64,000 nt of DNA, taken from contig JADJOY010000014.1 of assembly GCA_016713535.1 (NCBI GenBank), forward strand, positions 124,001-188,000, written 5' to 3'. The notes under the pieces are model-generated. The model worked only from the letters and a program-made list of their open reading frames with translations. It was not told where the DNA came from and made no database searches. This DNA is from Deltaproteobacteria bacterium. Lineage in GTDB: Bacteria; JADJOY01. Numbering within the stretch: the first letter of the stretch is position 1; each line of letters begins with the position of its first letter. Made by a program: the position numbers and the translations under genes. Below, in pieces: positions 34,785-45,159 of the stretch.

Positions 34785-37230
34785 TCAGGGCGCGACGGGC
34801 GCAGCCGCCGGGCTGCCGTCCGTCCAGCCGAGCTCGTCGAGGGTGTCGAGCATGCCGCGGGCGAGGATTCGCGCGCCGGCGGCGGTGGGGTGGACGAGAT
34901 CCTCGAAGAGGTCGGTGCGGTTGGCGGCGTCGATCCAGGCCTGCCCCGCGACGTACTGCACCGTGGTCTGGCCCTCGGCGAGCTCGCGCATCACCTGCTC
35001 GTAGGGCGCCATGCGCGGGCGGTCGTCGGCGGTAGCGACCGCCTCCGACACCAAGAGCAGCTTCGCCCCGAGCTGCTCGGTCGCCTGGCGGATGGCGTCG
35101 AGGTTGGCGCGCGAGTCCTCGGGCGGCACCGCGATCCGGTCGACGAAGTTCCGGTCGAGGAGCGCGAAGAGGAGCTTCCGGTACCCCACGTAGAGGCGGC
35201 TCTGGTTGAGCTTGTCGCGCAGCCACGCCACCCACGAGGACTGCGCGGCGGCGTGCTCGCCGATCTCGCGCATGGTGAGCGGCACACCCGTGTACGAGCC
35301 GTCGTTGTAGCCCACGTAGAGCAGCACGATCGCCGGCTCGAGGCGCGGCACGAACTGCTGCACGTAGCGCACGATCCGCGAGGTGTCCCAGCCGCCCACG
35401 CCGAGGTTCACCACCGCCCACTCACCCGGCCCCTTCTCGCGGTCGAGGAGGTCCTGGAGGAACACGGTGTAGGAGGTCGGCCCCATGTCGGTGGTCGAGC
35501 CGCCCAGGCACACGATCCGCCGCCCGGGGCGCGGCTCCTGGGTGGGGTCGCCGGCCGCGTTCGGGAACCACGAGCCGCTCTCGATGGTCTGGAGCTGGCG
35601 CTTGGTCCAGCCGTAGATGTCGTCGCGCTGGTACGAGCCGAACCAGTAGGGGAACCAGTAGCCGTTCAGGTACGTGGTGCGCAGCCCGCCCTCGGCGTAG
35701 CCCACGATCGCCGCGAACCCGACCAGCATGAGCGGGCTCAGCGCGGCGAGGCGCGTCGCGTTGGCCGCGAGGAAGAGCATGCGGAAGAGCGCCGCGGCCA
35801 TGCCGGCGAGGCACACCAGGCTCCACGGGTTGGGGCCGAGCGATTCGGGCGTGCCGTGGCCCGCGAGCCAGCGGTAGCCGAGCCACGCGAGCACCGCCGC
35901 GAGCGGAAGGTCGGTGCGCGCGGCGGCGATCGCGATCCGCGGCGCCGGTAGGCCGCTGGACGCGAGCCGGGTCAGCGCGACGAAGGCGGCGCGCAGTACC
36001 AGGTAGAGCGCTGCGGCCGCGAGCGCCGTCGAGACCGCCTCCTTCTGGCCCCAGAAGAGCGGCTTGATGCCGGTCTGGTAGGCGAGACCGGCGAGTCCGG
36101 TGGCGACGAACCCGGCGATGGCGATCGCGAGCGCCGCGGCGATCGTCGGCCGCGCTGGCCGCCGCGCGGCCCATAGCGGCGCGTGGCGGAACAGCACGAT
36201 CGCTTGCAGCAGCACCACCAGAGCGAGGGCGCACCACTCGAGGAGCTCGTCGTTGGTGGAGCGCACCAGGTTCACCTGCAGGCGCAGGTTCTCGAAGTGC
36301 TCGGGAGGCACGGTGGCGAGCAACATCAGCGGCGTGAACGAGAACGCGAGCCCGGGTAGCAGGCGGTGGCCGGAGGCGTCGCTCGCGAGCACGCGTAGCA
36401 GCGCACCCTCGCCGAGCCACACCAAGACCAGCGCCAGCGCGCCGGCGAGGGCGGCGACTCGTGTCGCGGAGGGCGCCCTCGAGCGGGTGCGCGAAGTCGT
36501 CGTGGAAGAGCGTGCGCAGCGCGCCGCCGGGCGCAGCCTCGTCGGCGGCCGAGATCGAGACGACGTCGAGGAGCACGTCCGCGGCGCCGGCCTGGAAGAA
36601 CGGGCGACCGACCGCCTCGAGCTCCACCGCGCACGCGTAGAGCTCCTGGCCGTCGAGCATCACCCGCCAGCGGTGGCGATCGAGGTAGAGCTCGAACGGG
36701 TGGTCGCCGGACGGGAAGGGGCTCACCACGGCGCGCCGCTCGCAGCCGGCGATCGCCTGCGAGCTCTCCGCGGTGCTCGCGAAGAAGCCGCTGGCGTGGT
36801 CGTCGCGGGGGTCGAACGTGAGGCGGTGCTCGCTCCCGGCGCCGGTCGCGGCCGCGGGGAACCGCACCGAGATGCTCCCCGAGCCCAGGAAGTCGGCCTC
36901 GAAGAAGATCCGCGCCGGGAGCGAGAGCCGATCGGGGAGGCCCTGCGGCTCGGCCTCGGCGTGCAGCGTGAGGCCGAAGCGCCCGCCGCGAAGCCCTGGC
37001 TCGAAGCTGAGCGAGAACGCCTTGATCATCTCGGTGGCGAGCTTGCCGAGACGGATCTGCCAGCGCGCGGGATCGACCGGGTGCCAGCGACCCGCGACGA
37101 GGCGCACGCCGCCGATCCCGGTCATCGCACCGACCAGCAGCACCGCGATCAGCCACCCGAGCGGCACGCGCTGGGTGGTGGATGAGGCGGACGACGTGGA
37201 GGCGGGAGCGGATGCGGAGGCGCCGGGCAT
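34785..37230 (-). CDS. Multidomain membrane SGNH hydrolase/acyltransferase-like protein, one frame break
   Basis: Starts at ATG 37230. One membrane helix (GWLIAVLLVGAMTGIGGV) precedes a periplasmic beta-rich LamG-like domain (residues about 60-260). The frame must then change near 36455, after which there are 7-8 membrane helices and a C-terminal SGNH domain. SGNH blocks: Ser in CLGGSTTDMG, Gly in NLGVGGWDTSR, Asn in YVGYNDGSY, and Asp-His in FEDLVHPTAAG. Total about 815 residues. A membrane transporter-like part joined to an SGNH domain recalls OafB-like O-acetyltransferases, though the first part is not a clear Acyl_transf_3. It is divergent from the GT-C gene at 37337. Confidence 0.72.
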
Positions 37231-37336
37231 CGCGACATTAGAGCCCAATCGGGTGAGAGAACGCGATCGGGAAAAGCACCGGGGCGTTGTAGATTGCCTC
37301 GCCCCGCCGCGCGCGCCGTCTCTCCGATCGCCTTCG

Positions 37337-39375
37337 ATGCCTCCGATCGTCCGGCCCTCGCCCCGCGAGTCGCGGCGCTCGAACCGCGTGGTGCACGTGG
37401 TGCTCGGGCTGCTCCTGCTCTTCGCGTGGCGGGTGCGGGTCGCGCACCCGGGCGTGTTCGATTTCTCGGCGGACGTGGGAGGGCGCTACCAGCGCTCGCT
37501 CGAGATCGTCGCCGGCCACGCGCGCCGCTGGTGGGGCGCGAGCTCTCGGGGCTCGCCGACCGCGGCAGCCACGGGCCTACGATGTTCTACGTCGACGCGG
37601 TGCCGTTCCTGTTCACCCGGAATCCCGCGGCCTTGCCGGCATTCCTGGCGGTGCTCCACGTCGTGGGCGTGTGGGTGGTGTGGCGGCTCGGGCTCGAGCT
37701 CGGCGGGCCGGCGGCTGGGCTGATCGCGGCGGCGCTCACCGCCGGCTCGTCGATCCTGAGCTACTGGACCCGCGATCCCATGAACCCGTCTTACCTGGCG
37801 CTCGGCACGCCGCTCATCCACTGGGCGCTGTGGCGGACGATGCGCGACGACCGCTCGCGGGCGGCGTTCGCGTTCGTGGTCGCGACGGCGTTCTTCTCGG
37901 AGTTCCATTTGCTGGTGATCGCGATCGGGCCGGTCGCGGTGGTGCTGTGGCTGGTGCTGCGGCCGCGGATCGCGTGGCGCTGGCTCGCCGCGGGCGTGGC
38001 GGTCAGCACGGTCTTCTTCGTGCCGCTCGTGGTCCACGGCGCGCGCACCGGCGACTGGGATCCGATCCTGGGCTGGGTCGACGTGCTGCTCCGCGCCGAG
38101 CTCGGTAGCGGCGGCGCGGTGTGGAAGAACGCGCTGGCGCCGCTCACGCTGCTCTATGCGCCGGCGAGCCACGAGGCGCTCCTGCCCGCGCCGCTCGACG
38201 GACCCGGAGCCGCGCTTCACCATCGCGCCGGGCTGGTGTGCGCGGCGTGGATCGCGGTGGCGCTGGTGGGACTCGCGCTGAACGGTGGCGTGGGGCTCGC
38301 GCGCGCCAGGCTGCGCGGCCACGGCGTGGTCGCGACGGCGCGCGCCGACGTGTTCCTGGTGGGGGCGCTGGTCCTCGACGCGCTCGCGCTGGCCTCGATC
38401 CGCACCGAGTTCTATCCGCGCTACGTGCTGACGGTGCTGCCGATCCCGTTCGTCGCGGCGGGTGTCGGTGTCGAGCGTGTCGCCGCGTGGCTGCGTGGGC
38501 GGGCGCGCTCGACGTGGCGGGTGGCGGCGGTGACGGCGGCGGTGGGGGTGGCCCTGGCCACGAGCGTCCAGGGCGGCGCCGTGGTGCGCCAGCTCGACGC
38601 GACCGGCGTGATGGAGAACCAGCGCCCCACCTACGCGGCGCAGCTCCGGGTCGCGACCGCGCTGGTGAGGGACCTCGGCCTCGGCGGACGCGCCGACGCG
38701 GCGCGTCGGCTGCACTCGGAGTCGGGCGCGGTCTACGGCGTGCCGGATCTGGTCGAGCATCTGGTGCGCGACACCGGTGCACAGCCCGGCACGGCGATGC
38801 CACGCGACTGGGAGGTGCGGATGGGGCGGGACGGCGACCCGCACCTCGTCGCGGCCGAGGCCGAGGCGCTCGCCAGCGCGATGCAGGTCGCGGCGCCGCC
38901 CTACGTGCTGATCGGGGATCGGCCGCGGGTGCAGAGCGATCGGATCGCGCTCCTCGCGAAGCCTTCGGAGGACCGCCCGTGGATCGCGCCTGGCTTCGAC
39001 GCGAGCGGGTGGACAGGCTGGACCGAGGACTTCTACGGCAAGGCGGCCGACGAGACCCTCGCGATTCGGGTGCCGCTCGTGTTCGACGAGAGCGACGCCG
39101 CGCATGGCCGGCGCATCACGATCTGGTCGCGTGCGTGCATCGACAAGGCGTGGCTCGACGGCCGGCTGATCCGGGACACGCCATGCCCGCGGGAGCGGCG
39201 CGTCGAGGAGGTCGACCGCGACCGGACCGACCTCTTCCTCGAGGGAGCCGCCATCCAGCCAGGCGAGCACCTGCTCGCGCTCTACGCCGTGATCCGCGAC
39301 AAGTGGTACGACCTCTCGATCTTCGACGCGCCGCTCGAAATCGGCGATACGGCCGCGAACGTGCCCGCACCGTAG
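37337..39375 (+). CDS. GT-C membrane glycosyltransferase with C-terminal two-Cys domain, one frame break
   Basis: Starts at ATG 37337 (MPPIVRPSPRESRR, then a membrane helix VVHVVLGLLLLFAW). The first loop holds VFDFSADVGGRY, the GT-C acidic site. The frame changes near 37528, after which LVGRELSGLADRGSHGPTMFYVD continues. About 9 more helices follow, then a C-terminal jelly-roll-like domain with C-x5-LDG-x7-C-P (ACIDKAWLDG...DTPCPR), the same spacing as in the 5771 protein. The stop TAG is part of the GTAG head of a REP hairpin. It is divergent from the SGNH gene and likely functionally paired with it. Confidence 0.75.
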
Positions 39376-39396
39376 GGGCGGGGTTCATCCCCTCCC
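39372..39396 (+). repeat. REP hairpin, GTAG head overlapping a stop codon
   Basis: GTAG head (39372-39375), arms GGGCGGGG/CCCCTCCC (one mismatch), loop TTCAT. The TAG of the head is the stop codon of the GT-C gene. Confidence 0.7.
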
Positions 39397-39425
39397 GTGG
39401 AGCGTCGCCAGGAGATCGGATCGCG

Positions 39426-40472
39426 TCAGCGCGCGATCCCGGGGAGACCCGCGATGGCGTCGGCGAGGAGCTCGGCGATGCGCGCGTGGCCGGCGCTGTT
39501 CGGGTGGATGGGGTCGTGGAAGTAGAGCGGGTGCTCGCTCGCCTCGAAGTCGCGCGCGGCGTCCACCAGCGTCACGCCAGGCTCTCCACCGAGCTCGCGT
39601 AGCACCGCGACGTAGGCATGGTTGGCGGGCTCGCGCGTGGGCTGCATCGTGCGCGGGTCGGGGCCCACCGGCGGCACGATCAGGATCGCCGGTGTTCCCG
39701 CGCCGCGCGCGCGCTCGACCATCGCGAGCACGTTGGCGCGGAAGTCGTCGGGAGCGACGCGTGGCGTGTTGCGCTCGGGCAACGTGTCGAACACGAAGAG
39801 CCGCGCGCGCTGGAACGCGGTCGAGCGGTAGAGCGCGCGCAGCACGCGGCCGCCGGGACCGGTCGACATGATGTGATTTCCGGCGTCGGGCGACATCATC
39901 CACGCGTCGTTCCAGCCGAAGTAGATCGTCACCACGTCGGGCGCGAGCTCGTCCTGGTAGCGGGCGAAGAGCCGGAACCCCTGGAACGACGAGTAGCTCG
40001 GCACGCCCGCGTTGACGCTGCTCCAGCGCCCACTCGCGCGCGCCTCCAGCAGCGGACCGAGCCGCGCCGCATAGGTCTCGCGCTCGGGCGTGCCGATCCC
40101 CCACGTGCACGAGTCCCCGAGGTGGAGCGCGCGGCGCTCGCCCGCCATCTTCGCCGCCACCTCCGGCCCGCGCCAGCCGTAGCCGTTGAGCCGTGTGGTC
40201 AGGTGCTCCATGTGACCGTCGTAGCCGCTCGTCGCGCCCCAGTTCACCTGCGCGTGCGGCTTGAGCCGCCACAGGAGCTCGGGATCGCCGGTCCAGTTCG
40301 TGCTGGCGTCGTCGAGGCGCAGGATCTCGCCCACGACCCAGCTCTGCTGGCCAAACTGCGCGCCCTTCGGCACCGGCGCGAAGCGCCGCGCGGCGAGCTC
40401 GATCCCCGCCAGCACGAGGGCCGCGATCGGCAGCGCGAACAGCACCCGCTTGGCGAGCGACGGCCGCTTCAT
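39426..40472 (-). CDS. Periplasmic SGNH/GDSL hydrolase
   Basis: Encodes 348 residues from ATG 40472, overlapping the upstream GT-C stop (ATGA). There is a signal anchor at residues 9-26 (VLFALPIAALVLAGIELAA). All SGNH blocks are present: block I Ser in LHLGDSCTWGIG, block II Gly in NAGVPSYSS, block III Asn in IYFGWNDAW, and block V Asp/His in FHDPIHPNSAG. By family it is an esterase or transferase acting on O-acyl groups of carbohydrates outside the cytoplasm. Coupling to a GT-C gene supports action on a surface glycan or glycolipid. Confidence 0.82.
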   Translation of the reverse strand: MKRPSLAKRVLFALPIAALVLAGIELAARRFAPVPKGAQFGQQSWVVGEILRLDDASTNWTGDPELLWRLKPHAQVNWGATSGYDGHMEHLTTRLNGYGWRGPEVAAKMAGERRALHLGDSCTWGIGTPERETYAARLGPLLEARASGRWSSVNAGVPSYSSFQGFRLFARYQDELAPDVVTIYFGWNDAWMMSPDAGNHIMSTGPGGRVLRALYRSTAFQRARLFVFDTLPERNTPRVAPDDFRANVLAMVERARGAGTPAILIVPPVGPDPRTMQPTREPANHAYVAVLRELGGEPGVTLVDAARDFEASEHPLYFHDPIHPNSAGHARIAELLADAIAGLPGIAR

Positions 40473-42154
40473 CGGGTGCCCGGGACGTAGGGCTCGAGCT
40501 CGAGCAGGAGCAGACGGGTGCCGTTCTTCTCGGCGTGCTCGGCGATCACCCGGCCGTGGGCGAGGATCTCGCGGAAGTTCACGTCGTCCTTCGACTCGAG
40601 GAGGTAGCGGAGGCCCTCGGCGTCGAAGTAGGCGAGGTAGCCGTCGCGGTCGATGCGAGCCTGGTAGTCGGGCGTGTTGACCAGCCCGTCGAGATTCACG
40701 ATCTGGTAGTCCGTGAAGTAGCCCAGGTGCCCGGCGTTCCAGGAGCCGACGCGCGTTCCGTCCGGAAGCACCCCGCGCCACCACCGCGCCGCGTCGATCT
40801 CGGGGTGGAGCACGTCGTGGCCGTGGACGAAGCGCGCGAGCGTCGCGCGCATCTCGGGGATCGCGCCGACCCCGAGCGCGACCGCTGCCGCGGTCGCCGC
40901 GGCCGCGACGCCTGCGCGCATCCCGCGCTCGCCCGCCAGCGCGCCGAGCGCGCCGCCCAGCCACGCCACAGCGGTGGGCACGAGGAAGAGCAGCAACACC
41001 CCCTCGACCACCCAGTGCCAGGTCCGCGGGAACGTGCCGACCATGTAGACCATGCCGGCGAAGTGGAGCGCGGTGCCGCCGATCCAGGCCCGCAGCAGCC
41101 GAGCGCCGTCTTCGCCCGCGGCGACGAGCCGGGGCCGGATCGCGACCACCAGCGCCCACGCGATCCACACCGCCGTGAACGTCATCTCGCGCGCGCCGGC
41201 GGGCTCGCTCGCGTGCGGCAGCCAGGCGCCACCCAGGACCGCCACGCCGCGCACGAAGCTGAGCCGCGTCATGTCGACGAAGAGCTTCGCGACGCCGCCC
41301 ACGGTCTTCGCGCTGAGCTGCATGTTCATCAGGCTGCCTTCCCACATCTCCTCGGCCGCCATGCGGAATGCGTTCGCCTGCCAGCGCGCCTTGATCGTGC
41401 CGCTCACCGGCAGGGGGGCGCCGATGAAGTGCTGGTTGAGCGCGGCGTAGATCCCGAGGGTGACGACCACGGGGGCGGCGAGCGCCAGCGCGTCGCCGAG
41501 GCGGTCGACGAGGCGCTTGCGCGACGCCACCAGCGGCAGCAGGCCGAACGCGGGCGCCAGCGCCACGTTGTCGAGGCGCGCCATCGCGAGCGCCGCGAGC
41601 CAGAGCCCCGGCTTCCACCACGCGGCGGCACGCTCGCCTCCGGCGCGAGTCAGTGCCGCGTGCGCGCTCGCCACGAAGCACGCGAGCAGGAACGTGTTGA
41701 GCGGCGCCTCGAGGACCACCAGGTGCTGGATGCCGGGGTGCCAGAGCCACAGGATCAGGAACAGCGCGGGCAGCGGCCGCGCCAGGAAGCGGCGGCTGGT
41801 CTGCGCCAGCACCACGCCCGCGCCGACGTGGAGCGCGGCCGCCGCCCACGCGGCGGCGTGGAGCAGCGCCTCGCGCGACGGCGAGAGCCGCGCCAGCACC
41901 GTCAGCAGCACGCACCACAGCGGCTGGTAGCCGCTCGTGGGATGGACGCCGTCGAAGGTGCTGCCGAGCCCGCGGCTCAGGTTCCAGGCGATCTGGAAGT
42001 AGTAGTAAGCGTCGTCGGGGCCATCGAAGACGAGCGCTACCGGCTCGAGATCGGCGCCCGCGGCGAGGGCGAGGCGCGCCACGCCGACCAGCACGACCGC
42101 GACCATGCACCTCGACTGCAGGCGCTCAGCGAAGGACGCGGACCTCGACTCCAT
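40469..42154 (-). CDS. GT-C-type membrane protein (mannosyltransferase-like)
   Basis: Encodes 561 residues from ATG 42154, overlapping the 3' end of the upstream GT-C gene by 29 bp. About 9-10 membrane helices. The first loop has FDGPDDAYYYFQIAWN, with an Asp pair at the GT-C catalytic position, and PTSGYQPLW follows as in many GT39-like proteins of unknown specificity. The soluble C-terminus (GSWNAGHLGYFTDYQIVNLDGLVN) is the conserved tail of this subfamily. It lacks the two-Cys jelly-roll of the neighbours. It is in an operon between GT-C (42126) and SGNH (39426) genes. Confidence 0.78.
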   Translation of the reverse strand: MESRSASFAERLQSRCMVAVVLVGVARLALAAGADLEPVALVFDGPDDAYYYFQIAWNLSRGLGSTFDGVHPTSGYQPLWCVLLTVLARLSPSREALLHAAAWAAAALHVGAGVVLAQTSRRFLARPLPALFLILWLWHPGIQHLVVLEAPLNTFLLACFVASAHAALTRAGGERAAAWWKPGLWLAALAMARLDNVALAPAFGLLPLVASRKRLVDRLGDALALAAPVVVTLGIYAALNQHFIGAPLPVSGTIKARWQANAFRMAAEEMWEGSLMNMQLSAKTVGGVAKLFVDMTRLSFVRGVAVLGGAWLPHASEPAGAREMTFTAVWIAWALVVAIRPRLVAAGEDGARLLRAWIGGTALHFAGMVYMVGTFPRTWHWVVEGVLLLFLVPTAVAWLGGALGALAGERGMRAGVAAAATAAAVALGVGAIPEMRATLARFVHGHDVLHPEIDAARWWRGVLPDGTRVGSWNAGHLGYFTDYQIVNLDGLVNTPDYQARIDRDGYLAYFDAEGLRYLLESKDDVNFREILAHGRVIAEHAEKNGTRLLLLELEPYVPGTR

Positions 42155-44107
42155 GGAGCTCGTGCGGCGGAGGATCGAGCGGGCTCGCGCTGGGCAGCGT
42201 GACGTCGAAGAGCCGGAGGTAGAGCCGCTCGACCGGGTTCCGAGCGTCCACGCGAAGGGGCAGGGGGCCTGAGGGTAGCGTGGATGGCAGCTCGATCACC
42301 ACTCGCTTCGCCCACGGTGGCACCTCGCCGGGCGCGCACGAGCGCCACGGCATCGTCTCGCTCGCGACGGCCAGCCCGTCGAGACACAGGTTGGTGTCGG
42401 CCGCGAGGAGCACGGGGGCGCCTGCGGTGTGGTCGAGGATGGCGTCGACGGTGACCGGGCCAGGTGCGCCGCGCTCGTAGGTGGCGAGCTCGTCACGGGC
42501 GAGCCCGCGGCCGTCGCGGCGCACCTCGATGTACTCGGGCGCCACGCTGGCCGTGTATACGAGGGCGCCCATGCGCGGCGCGAAGCCGTGCGCGGCGAGC
42601 GCGGTCAGGATCGGATCGGGCGACTCCGAGGGGGCGACGAGGAGCACCCGTCGCGGGTCGGCGAGGTCCGGTGGTTTCGGCAGCGCGCGCTCCGCTGCGT
42701 GGGCGAGCAGGAAGTGGATCCCGTCGAGCTCCGCGCCGCCACCCGCGAGCGCCATGCGCTCCGCGTCCCCGGCGCCGAAGCCGGTCTCGATCAGCACGTC
42801 CGCGAACGCCTGCTCGGCGCGCAGCGTGAGCTTGCCGGCGATCAGATCCCGCTCGCCGACCGCGCGCAGGTAGCCGAGGATCGTCACCTGGTTGGCGCCG
42901 ATCACGCCCAGCGTGACCAGCGCCGTCACGGCGAGTCCCAGGCTCGCCGTGGCGGGCATCGCGTGCGCGCCGCGCCCGCGCCGCAGCCGCTCGAGCGCCA
43001 TCGCGGCGAGCACGTACGGCGCAGGGAAGACGAGCGCCAGGTGGCGCGCGTAGACCTCGGTGCGCTGCAGCCACAGGAAGGCGACCGGCAGGAGCAGCCA
43101 CGCGGCGATCGAGAACCGCTTGCGGCGCGCGCGTCGTGAGCGGTCGCCCGCGGTCGCGTCCGCCGCGTCGCCGCGCGCCAGCGCGACGCCGAGCCCGCCC
43201 AGCATTGCGACCACCAGCAGCGCTCCCGCGGCGTCGATCCAGGCGGGACTCTCGACGAACGGCACCTGGGTGGTGCGGTAGCTCGCGCGCACCAGCTCGC
43301 GGATCACGGTGAGGCCGGCGCGCTCGCTCGCGTGTCCGACGCCGTGGCCGCCCGCGGCGGCGATCATCCGCGTTACGTCGGGGAAGCCGTCCCGGACCTG
43401 CGCCCACAGGAACGGCGCGCGAGCAACGCCCCCGCGGCCACGCCGCCGAGCCAGCCGCGCCATGGCACCCGAGCGCCCGCCAGCACCACGAGCAGGATCG
43501 GCACGAACACCACGCACGTGATGTGGAACTGGAGCGCCGCGGCGAGCGCCGCGCTCGCCACCACGGCCCAGCCCCACCCGCGGCCGTCGAGGAGCTCGCA
43601 GCAGGCGAGGAAGAACAGCACCGTGCAGGGCGCCAGGAACGAGTGGTCCATCATCTCCCGCGCCAGGTACCAGGGGTAGGGTGCGGTGGCGTAGAAGAGC
43701 GTGGCGATGGCGGCGGTGATCGGATCGCCGAGGTGGCGCGACACCAGCCGGTAGGTGAGCGGGATCGCGATCAGGCCATAGGCGAGGAAGCTCAGCAGGC
43801 CGCCGTGGAGCGTGCCCAGGAGCGGTCGCGTCACCGCCACCAGCGGCGCCATCAGGTAGTACTCGAGCGGGCCCAGCGTGCCCCACTCGAAGACGCCGGG
43901 ACCGATGTCGGGGCCGCGCTCGGGGAAGACGTGGTCGTCGAGGAGGGCCTCGACGGTGCCGAGGACGCGGACCTGATCGATGCAAAACGGCGCCAGCCCG
44001 AGGGCGCCGAAGCGCAGCGCTGCGGCCAGGATCAGCCCGACGCCGATCGCCTGGAGCGCGGTGCGATCTGCGGGACGATCCGCGGGTGATGGCGGCGCGG
44101 TTTCCAT
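42126..44107 (-). CDS. GT-C membrane glycosyltransferase with C-terminal two-Cys region, one frame break
   Basis: Starts at ATG 44107. The first loop reads FCIDQVRVLGTVEALL, an Asp at the GT-C site. The frame changes near 43420 (from VAAGALLAR to APFLWAQVRDGFPDV). In total there are about 10 helices and about 660 residues. The C-terminal soluble domain has two Cys 16 residues apart (LCLDGLAVA...RSCAPG), the same distance as in the 5771 and 37337 proteins, then an Arg/Val-rich beta end. It is the first gene of an operon with 40469 and 39426. The break is a single clean shift in a helix, so an indel error is likely. Confidence 0.73.
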
Positions 44108-44119
44108 CGCGCGCCGATC

Positions 44120-44143
44120 GTAGCGCGGGGGCTCGTCCCCCGC
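44120..44143 (+). repeat. REP hairpin, GTAG head
   Basis: GTAG head, arms GCGGGGG/CCCCCGC, loop CTCGT. It lies 13 bp upstream of the GT-C start, in the promoter region of that operon. Confidence 0.75.
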
Positions 44144-44153
44144 AGCACGCTCG

Positions 44154-44177
44154 GGCGGGGGGCGAGCTCCGCGCTAC
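44154..44177 (-). repeat. Degenerate REP hairpin, GTAG head, minus orientation
   Basis: Minus strand: GTAG head followed by an imperfect stem (GCGGAGC against CCCCCGC). It is the partner of 44120-44143 in the usual plus/minus layout. Confidence 0.55.
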
Positions 44178-44196
44178 GCCGCCCGCGGCCGGACGG

Positions 44197-45159
44197 TCAG
44201 GATCCGAACATCGTCTGCCAGACGTCGGCGTAGATCGGCTCGCCGAGCGTGGTCGGTGTGTCGGAGTCGACCGCGGTGGAGTTGTGCGGCCGGCCCACGG
44301 CGAGCGCGGACTCGAGCTGGTGGGCGCCGCCGAACGGGGCCGCGGCGCTGTCGACGAGCACGCGGTCGGAGGCGCTGCCGAGCCCCAGCGACATCCAGTT
44401 GGTGGTGATGTCGGCGAAGGCCGGATCGGACTCGTGAGCGAAGCCGTAGTAGCGATTGGTGGGCGTGAGGTGGTTGGCGTCGATCCACGGCGCGGACGCG
44501 CCATCGACTGCGTCCACTGGCGCCGAGAACATCGCCACCCGGGCGACCGCGCGGACCTTGGCGATGTACGCGGCTTCGCCGCCACCCTGGGAGTGGCCGG
44601 CCACCGCGATGCGGTCGTAGCGCAGGTCGTTGCCGTTCAGGAACTGGCCCCAGTTCTCGCTGCGGTAGGTCCCATCGAGGTACTGGAGGAGCTTGGCGGT
44701 GCGGTTCACGATCGAGTTCGCGGCGTCGACCGACACCTGTGGTGCCACGTCGCTACCCTCGAAGATCTCGCGCCGTACCGGCTCGTAGCAGGCGGCATCG
44801 CCGTCGCAGAGCGTCGCGACCGACTCCGAGTTGGGGTATGCGAGCCCGATCGCGTGGTAGCCGAGCGCCGCCGCGGCGGTGAGGATCCGCTGGTAGGCGC
44901 GCGGCTGCGCGTCGGTGCCGGGAAGGAAGAGGAGCAGCCGGCCGTTCTCGACCACCGTGGTGTCGAGGAAGGTCTGGTGCGAGTCGAACGAGGACGAGAT
45001 CGCGGGGTCCGTCGACGCGGGCTCGACGACGTGGACCAGCAACGTGGGCGTCGGCGGCACGCTCTGGCTACTCGCCGAAGAGCCGCAGCCGAGGGCGGTC
45101 GCCAGGCCGGCGAGCAGGAGCACGGTGATCGCGTGGGTGGACGGGTTGCGCCGATGCAT
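44197..45159 (-). CDS. Secreted alpha/beta hydrolase, BPSS1187-like
   Basis: Encodes 320 residues from ATG 45159. The signal sequence (VLLLAGLATALGCGSS) may be a lipoprotein signal, but the lipobox is weak. The catalytic domain shows LLLFLPGTDAQPRAYQRIL, the nucleophile elbow VAGHSQGGGEAAYI, Asp candidates near FAHESDPAFAD, and His in GAHQLESALAVGRPHN. This pattern and length match the BPSS1187 family of putative secreted esterases, whose substrates are unknown. It is alone on this strand between a REP pair and the divergent gene at 45435. Confidence 0.75.
   Translation of the reverse strand: MHRRNPSTHAITVLLLAGLATALGCGSSASSQSVPPTPTLLVHVVEPASTDPAISSSFDSHQTFLDTTVVENGRLLLFLPGTDAQPRAYQRILTAAAALGYHAIGLAYPNSESVATLCDGDAACYEPVRREIFEGSDVAPQVSVDAANSIVNRTAKLLQYLDGTYRSENWGQFLNGNDLRYDRIAVAGHSQGGGEAAYIAKVRAVARVAMFSAPVDAVDGASAPWIDANHLTPTNRYYGFAHESDPAFADITTNWMSLGLGSASDRVLVDSAAAPFGGAHQLESALAVGRPHNSTAVDSDTPTTLGEPIYADVWQTMFGS

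Noticed and set aside
37486-39270. 594-codon open frame on the minus strand
   Set aside because: Antisense shadow of the GT-C gene at 37337, with low-complexity Arg/His composition.
40535-42202. 555-codon open frame on the plus strand
   Set aside because: Antisense shadow of the GT-C gene at 40469, with composition unlike real proteins of the window.
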